From: CAYJPV01 sp964396055
Lineage (GTDB): Bacteria > Acidobacteriota > Vicinamibacteria > Vicinamibacterales > JAKQTR01
Assembly (NCBI GenBank): GCA_964396055.1
Contig: CAYNDV010000206.1
Location: 1-6,568 of the forward strand
Reading direction: 5' to 3'
Length of the DNA stretch: 6,568 nucleotides
Position 1 is the stretch's first letter; each line of letters opens with the position of its first letter. The notes beneath the pieces were generated by a model. That model did not search any database. It worked only from the letters and a program-made list of their open reading frames with translations, and was not told the DNA's origin. Of the stretch, positions 4,401 through 6,568 are shown in pieces. The translations under genes were made by a program, and so were the position numbers.

Positions 4401-5026
4401 TGCGGGCCCTGATCTGGAGCGGGCTGGTGGTTTCCGTGTGGATCGCGAAGGGCCTGCCTTTCGATCTGCTCCGGCTGACACCCCTCATCCCGCTCCCGGT
4501 AGATACGCGGGGAATGGCCGTGCGGACCGTGGCGCTGGCCGCCGCCGTCGTGCTCGCGCGACTGGCCCTCGCGCGCCCGGCTGGCCACGGGGCCGCCCGC
4601 CCCGCCACGTGGTACGGGTATGCGGCGTTCGTGCTGGCGCTGCCCTACCCGCTTCTCAGGACGTGGTGGGCGCTTGGAGGCACCGCGGGACTCCTGCGGC
4701 CCGGCGGCGCGGGCAGCGGCTTCGCTCCCCTGCTGCTCGCGATTCCCTGGCTGGCGGCGGCGGCGCTCTCGCTGCTGCTGGTCTCGCCCCCGCGTTGGCT
4801 TCCGCGGCGGCTGCTGCTGGTCGCCGGCTGGTCGGCCACGGCCATCGTCGGCCTGATCGGGTTGGCGGCGTGCGCGGCGCTGATCAGTCCACCGGTCAGC
4901 AGCCGGGCCCCGGAGGTCGGCATCGCGATGTGGGTGTTCTACCTCTTCTACGGCAGCTGGCTGCTCTTTGCGATAGCCGCGGGCGCCGCCACCCGATCGT
5001 ACCAACTGCGCAGCGGCGCGCGCTGA
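4337..5026 (+). CDS. Polytopic inner-membrane protein of unknown function
   Basis: This 229-residue hydrophobic protein has about six predicted transmembrane segments, near residues 23-45, 60-80, 92-112, 128-150, 158-184 and 197-218, joined by short loops. I recognise no catalytic motif or family. The charged start (MESAVRQGVVRLLDGPARHR) and the Arg-rich ends suggest that the N-terminus lies in the cytoplasm. GGGAGG nine bases upstream of ATG at 4337 supports this start. The leader and first 21 codons are duplicated at 5936-6071. The only protein-level difference test there, GAT to GAC at residue 14, is synonymous, which suggests the segment was coding before or after duplication. It follows the HTH-propeller gene, separated by the doublet, so a functional link is only a possibility. 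Confidence 0.75.
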   Translation: MESAVRQGVVRLLDGPARHRLLRALIWSGLVVSVWIAKGLPFDLLRLTPLIPLPVDTRGMAVRTVALAAAVVLARLALARPAGHGAARPATWYGYAAFVLALPYPLLRTWWALGGTAGLLRPGGAGSGFAPLLLAIPWLAAAALSLLLVSPPRWLPRRLLLVAGWSATAIVGLIGLAACAALISPPVSSRAPEVGIAMWVFYLFYGSWLLFAIAAGAATRSYQLRSGAR

Positions 5027-5052
5027 GCTCGCGATCCCGGCAGGCGCCCGGC

Positions 5053-5181
5053 TCTTGGTGAACGCGGGGCGCAACTCCGCAATGGCCTGTCCCCCGTCAG
5101 CCACGGCAATCAACGTGTAGGCGCGCCTGGCCGTGCCGGGCGGGATCGTCAGCGTCACGGTTCCCGTGCTGGCCCCAGCGC
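5053..5181 (-). pseudogene. Remnant of a CARDB-like domain
   Basis: On the minus strand one frame reads GTVTLTIPPGTARRAYTLIA followed by VADGGQAIAELR. This resembles the end of a CARDB bacterial adhesion domain, which typically reads T-V-x-I-P-x-G-T-A-x-G-x-Y-x-L-x-A-V-A-D-x-x-x-x-V-A-E. A CARDB domain is about 100 residues and belongs to large secreted proteins. Here only about 40 residues are recognisable, with no signal peptide or plausible start, and the open frame then runs antisense through the membrane gene. I interpret it as a gene fragment left by rearrangement, not an expressed protein. The rest of the 225-bp space between the membrane gene and the antitoxin shows nothing else except the operator-like site. 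Confidence 0.5.
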
Positions 5182-5228
5182 AGGTGCTCCGGGCGCCTGA
5201 ACCTGCCATTGCCGCTAACATGATTAGC

Positions 5229-5250
5229 CTACATGATGTATTGTATGTAG
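5229..5250 (+). promoter_or_regulatory. Operator-like inverted repeat upstream of the antitoxin
   Basis: CTACAT (5229-5234) and ATGTAG (5245-5250) form an inverted repeat with a 10-nt spacer, inside an AT-rich island (5217-5250) that stands out from the surrounding GC-rich DNA. It ends one base before the antitoxin ATG. TATTGT (5239-5244) is a possible -10 box that would give a leaderless transcript. Antitoxins of the AbrB fold normally bind such dyads to autoregulate, so this is the expected operator position. No Shine-Dalgarno precedes the ATG. Confidence 0.5.
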
Positions 5251-5251
5251 C

Positions 5252-5503
5252 ATGAAGACGCAGATCACGACCCTCACCGAGCGCGGGCAGGTGTCGGTCC
5301 CGGCCGAGGTTCGCGCACGGATGGGCCTCGAGCCGGGTGCGCGGCTCGAATGGGAGGTGGTGTCTGACGGGGAGTGCCGGGTGCGGGTGAGCGCCCCGGT
5401 GCGGGTGGCGGGGGCGCAGGCCATGCGCGGTTACGCGCGACGCTTCAGGCCGGTGCGCCGCACGCGCGACTGGATGGCGGAACTGCGGGAGGGAGACGCC
5501 TGA
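5252..5503 (+). CDS. vapB: AbrB/MazE-fold antitoxin of a VapBC module
   Basis: This 83-residue protein has an N-terminal SpoVT/AbrB swapped-hairpin DNA-binding domain (residues 1-47: MKTQITTLTERGQVSVPAEV, then RARMGLEPGARLEW). The GQVSVPAEVR core is diagnostic. Residues 50-83 are basic and then acidic (YARRFRPVRRTRDWMAELRE), the kind of C-terminal tail that wraps the toxin and blocks its active site. Its TGA overlaps the toxin ATG by one base. ATG at 5252 immediately follows an inverted repeat. It is expected to neutralise the PIN toxin and to repress its own promoter together with it. Confidence 0.9.
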   Translation: MKTQITTLTERGQVSVPAEVRARMGLEPGARLEWEVVSDGECRVRVSAPVRVAGAQAMRGYARRFRPVRRTRDWMAELREGDA

Positions 5504-5922
5504 TGGCCTGGGTGGTGGACACCTGTCTCGTTATCGACGTCCTGGACGATGACCCGGAGTTCGGGGAGGCGTCGGCGGCGCTGCTGGAGCGGTTGAGTGA
5601 AGACGGGCTGGTGCTGTGTCCGGTCAGCTTCGTCGAGCTGGCGCCGGCGTTTCTCGGCGACGCGACCCGCCAGCGCGAGTTCCTCGACGCCGTGGGCATC
5701 GGCTACGGCGACGCGTGGACGTGGCCCGACACGCAGGCGGCGCACAAGGCGTGGGCGCAGCAGGTGCGGTTGCGGCGGGCGGGGCAGGCACCGCGGCGGC
5801 CGGTGGCGGATGTGCTGATTGGCGCGTTTGCCTCCACGCGCGACGGCCTGCTCACCCGCAACCCCGGCGACTTCGCGGTGGTCTTTCCCGAACTGGCGAT
5901 CCGCGCGCCCGGCGCACGGTGA
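5503..5922 (+). CDS. vapC: VapC-type PIN-domain ribonuclease toxin
   Basis: This 139-residue toxin has the full set of PIN-domain metal-binding acids: Asp6 (VVDTCLVIDVL), Glu45 (SFVELAP), Asp103 (VADVLIGAFA), and the terminal motif LLTRNPGDFAVVFPEL with Asn120 and Asp123. VapC toxins are Mg-dependent endoribonucleases that cut tRNA or rRNA and halt growth when the antitoxin is lost. Length and motif order are typical, so it looks intact. GGGAGGGAG inside the antitoxin gene, seven bases before ATG 5503, gives translational coupling. The RNA target cannot be read from sequence. The pair sits between the two copies of the 136-bp direct repeat. Confidence 0.93.
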   Translation: MAWVVDTCLVIDVLDDDPEFGEASAALLERLSEDGLVLCPVSFVELAPAFLGDATRQREFLDAVGIGYGDAWTWPDTQAAHKAWAQQVRLRRAGQAPRRPVADVLIGAFASTRDGLLTRNPGDFAVVFPELAIRAPGAR

Positions 5923-5935
5923 ACTGGAGCGCACA

Positions 5936-6071
5936 CGGGCGGCCCGCCGCGAACGCCCGCTGCCTGCCAGCCGTCTACAAAGGTAACGGCGCGGGAGGCA
6001 AGACTTCATGGAATCTGCAGTCCGACAGGGAGTGGTGCGGCTGCTTGACGGCCCGGCGCGGCATCGCCTGC
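5936..6071 (+). repeat. 136-bp direct repeat, copy 2
   Basis: It matches 4265-4400 at 130 of 136 positions. It begins 13 bp after the toxin stop and ends abruptly at 6071, where a decayed BNR-propeller gene on the other strand begins. It carries a copy of the leader, ribosome site and first codons of the membrane protein gene. Confidence 0.93.
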
Positions 6072-6127
6072 GCGGCGGCGTACCTGCCGCTGCCACCCAG
6101 ACACCGCGGCCCTGGGTGCTCGCGTAG
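6008..6127 (+). pseudogene. Truncated duplicate of the membrane-protein gene 5' end
   Basis: The first 21 codons repeat those of the gene at 4337 (MESAVRQGVVRLLDGPARHR), with the same GGGAGG ribosome site. Identity is then lost, and 18 unrelated residues follow to a TAG at 6125-6127, giving 39 residues with no membrane segment. The unrelated part is antisense to the BNR fragment. It may still be translated, but it is best read as a duplication scar. Confidence 0.7.
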
Positions 6128-6341
6128 ATTACGTCGCGGGCCGCGTCATAGGTGAACGCCGTGACGGGGACGGGCGGTAGACCCGCGCCGAAGTCGGTCC
6201 AGTGTTCCCCGCCATCGACACTCGCCCACGTGGCTCCTCCATCGGTCGTCTTGAACAGGGTTCCCGAGCCGTTGTGGCCTGCGCCCGCATAGTCCCGGCT
6301 ACGAGGGCTGTGGGGTTCGACGGGTTCACCAGGGCGCGCGG
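6072..6341 (-). pseudogene. Fragment of a BNR/Asp-box beta-propeller protein, frameshifted
   Basis: The minus strand encodes VNPSNPTALVAGT (6329-6291) and then, in another frame, GAGHNGSGTLFKTTDGGATW and DGGEHWTDFGAGLPPVPVTA, ending TQGRGVWVAA near 6090. The TTDGGATW and VDGGEHW boxes are Asp-box motifs of sialidase or Ycf48-like propellers, which are secreted and have several blades. One missing base near 6290 (ACTATG where ACTTATG would keep frame) breaks the reading frame. The two Asp-boxes also lie only a few residues apart, as if a blade had been deleted between them. No stop is met before the frame runs into the 136-bp repeat at 6071, so the 3' end is cut. The upstream part (6342-6413) has decayed beyond recognition. 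Confidence 0.7.
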
Positions 6342-6413
6342 GAGAGAAGCCCTTCGGGAGGCAGGGATCCGGATTCTCCGTGCAACGTGGCGTGATTTGA
6401 CGTCACCCAGCGC

Positions 6414-6437
6414 ATAAATCAATCCGGGATTGATTTT
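6414..6437 (-). repeat. Solitary palindromic repeat copy at a gene 3' end
   Basis: The core at 6419-6433 is G-centred on the plus strand, in the GATTGATTTAT variant. Read on the minus strand it starts one base after the TGA of the partial gene at 6439: AAAA, a 10-bp stem (AAATCAATCC / GGATTGATTT) around C, then AT. No partner arm is visible within 100 bp on the left, where the propeller fragment lies. A single unit could still fold into a short terminator-like stem. Confidence 0.85.
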
Positions 6438-6438
6438 C

Positions 6439-6568
6439 TCAGGGCAGTTGGCTGAGGAACGTCCGGGCAGGCACCACGAGGGGTGACGTGGCGACAAAGC
6501 AGTCGGCCGGGATGAAGGGCAGATCGAGGACCACCTGGAAGGCGTGCGGGGCGCCGGTCTGCTGCTGG
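6439..6568 (-). CDS. C-terminal end of an unrecognised protein (partial)
   Basis: A frame open from the window edge gives 42 residues ending FVATSPLVVPARTFLSQLP and TGA (6441-6439). It contains a hydrophobic, beta-rich stretch (FQVVLDLPFIPADCFVA) and starts with a Gln run. Codons favour G or C in the third position, as in the confident genes here, and the stop sits one base from a palindromic repeat as at other gene ends. I cannot assign a family from this fragment. Confidence 0.55.
   Translation of the reverse strand, partial: QQQTGAPHAFQVVLDLPFIPADCFVATSPLVVPARTFLSQLP

Noticed and set aside
4304..5221. 305-residue minus-strand frame across the membrane gene
   Set aside because: Only its first 60 or so residues, outside the membrane gene, look protein-like (CARDB-like). 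The rest is a Gln/Arg-rich shadow.

Overview
The window is GC-rich bacterial DNA and most likely comes from an Acidobacteriota genome of the Vicinamibacteria type. This assignment is an inference. It rests on an N-terminal HTH fused to a membrane anchor and beta-propeller (a very common acidobacterial architecture), on heptamer arrays of the CTTCTGT / CTTCGTG kind, and on a GTCCGGCT..AGCCGGAC palindrome inside a coding region. A run of exactly 100 N (2342-2441) marks it as a draft scaffold.

Left half, minus strand: a probable operon of a FliA/WhiG-family sigma factor (2053-1130), a small excisionase-type HTH protein (950-732) and a protein with a histidine-kinase phosphoacceptor (DHp) helix but no ATPase domain (726-226). 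A -24/-12 (sigma-54) promoter lies just ahead of the sigma gene, so a sigma cascade is plausible. The operon ends at a large inverted repeat (158-217) resembling a bidirectional terminator.

Middle: an intergenic region of about 670 bp holds promoter-like motifs, a solitary repeat copy that runs into the assembly gap, and on the far side of the gap a strong minus-strand Shine-Dalgarno pointing into it, so a whole gene may be missing there. A plus-strand gene (2722-4215) encodes a cytoplasmic HTH, a Gly/Asn-rich linker, one transmembrane helix and an FG-GAP-like ectodomain. Its stop codon lies inside another copy of the repeat.

Right half: a polytopic membrane protein (4337-5026), a VapBC-type toxin-antitoxin pair (5252-5922) and decayed fragments: a CARDB-like remnant, a duplicated 5' end of the membrane gene, and a frameshifted BNR/Asp-box propeller. 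A 136-bp direct repeat (4265-4400 and 5936-6071) brackets the membrane gene body and the toxin-antitoxin pair. The window ends with the C-terminus of an unrecognised minus-strand gene.

The theme that ties the window together is a dispersed palindromic repeat, core TCAATCC-S-GGATTGA, present seven times. It occurs as solitary copies (21, 2322, 6419) and as two inverted doublets (162/199 and 4201/4246), mostly at gene 3' ends. The doublets look like REPINs or terminator hairpins; their arms differ from each other, but the changes are mirrored in both arms.
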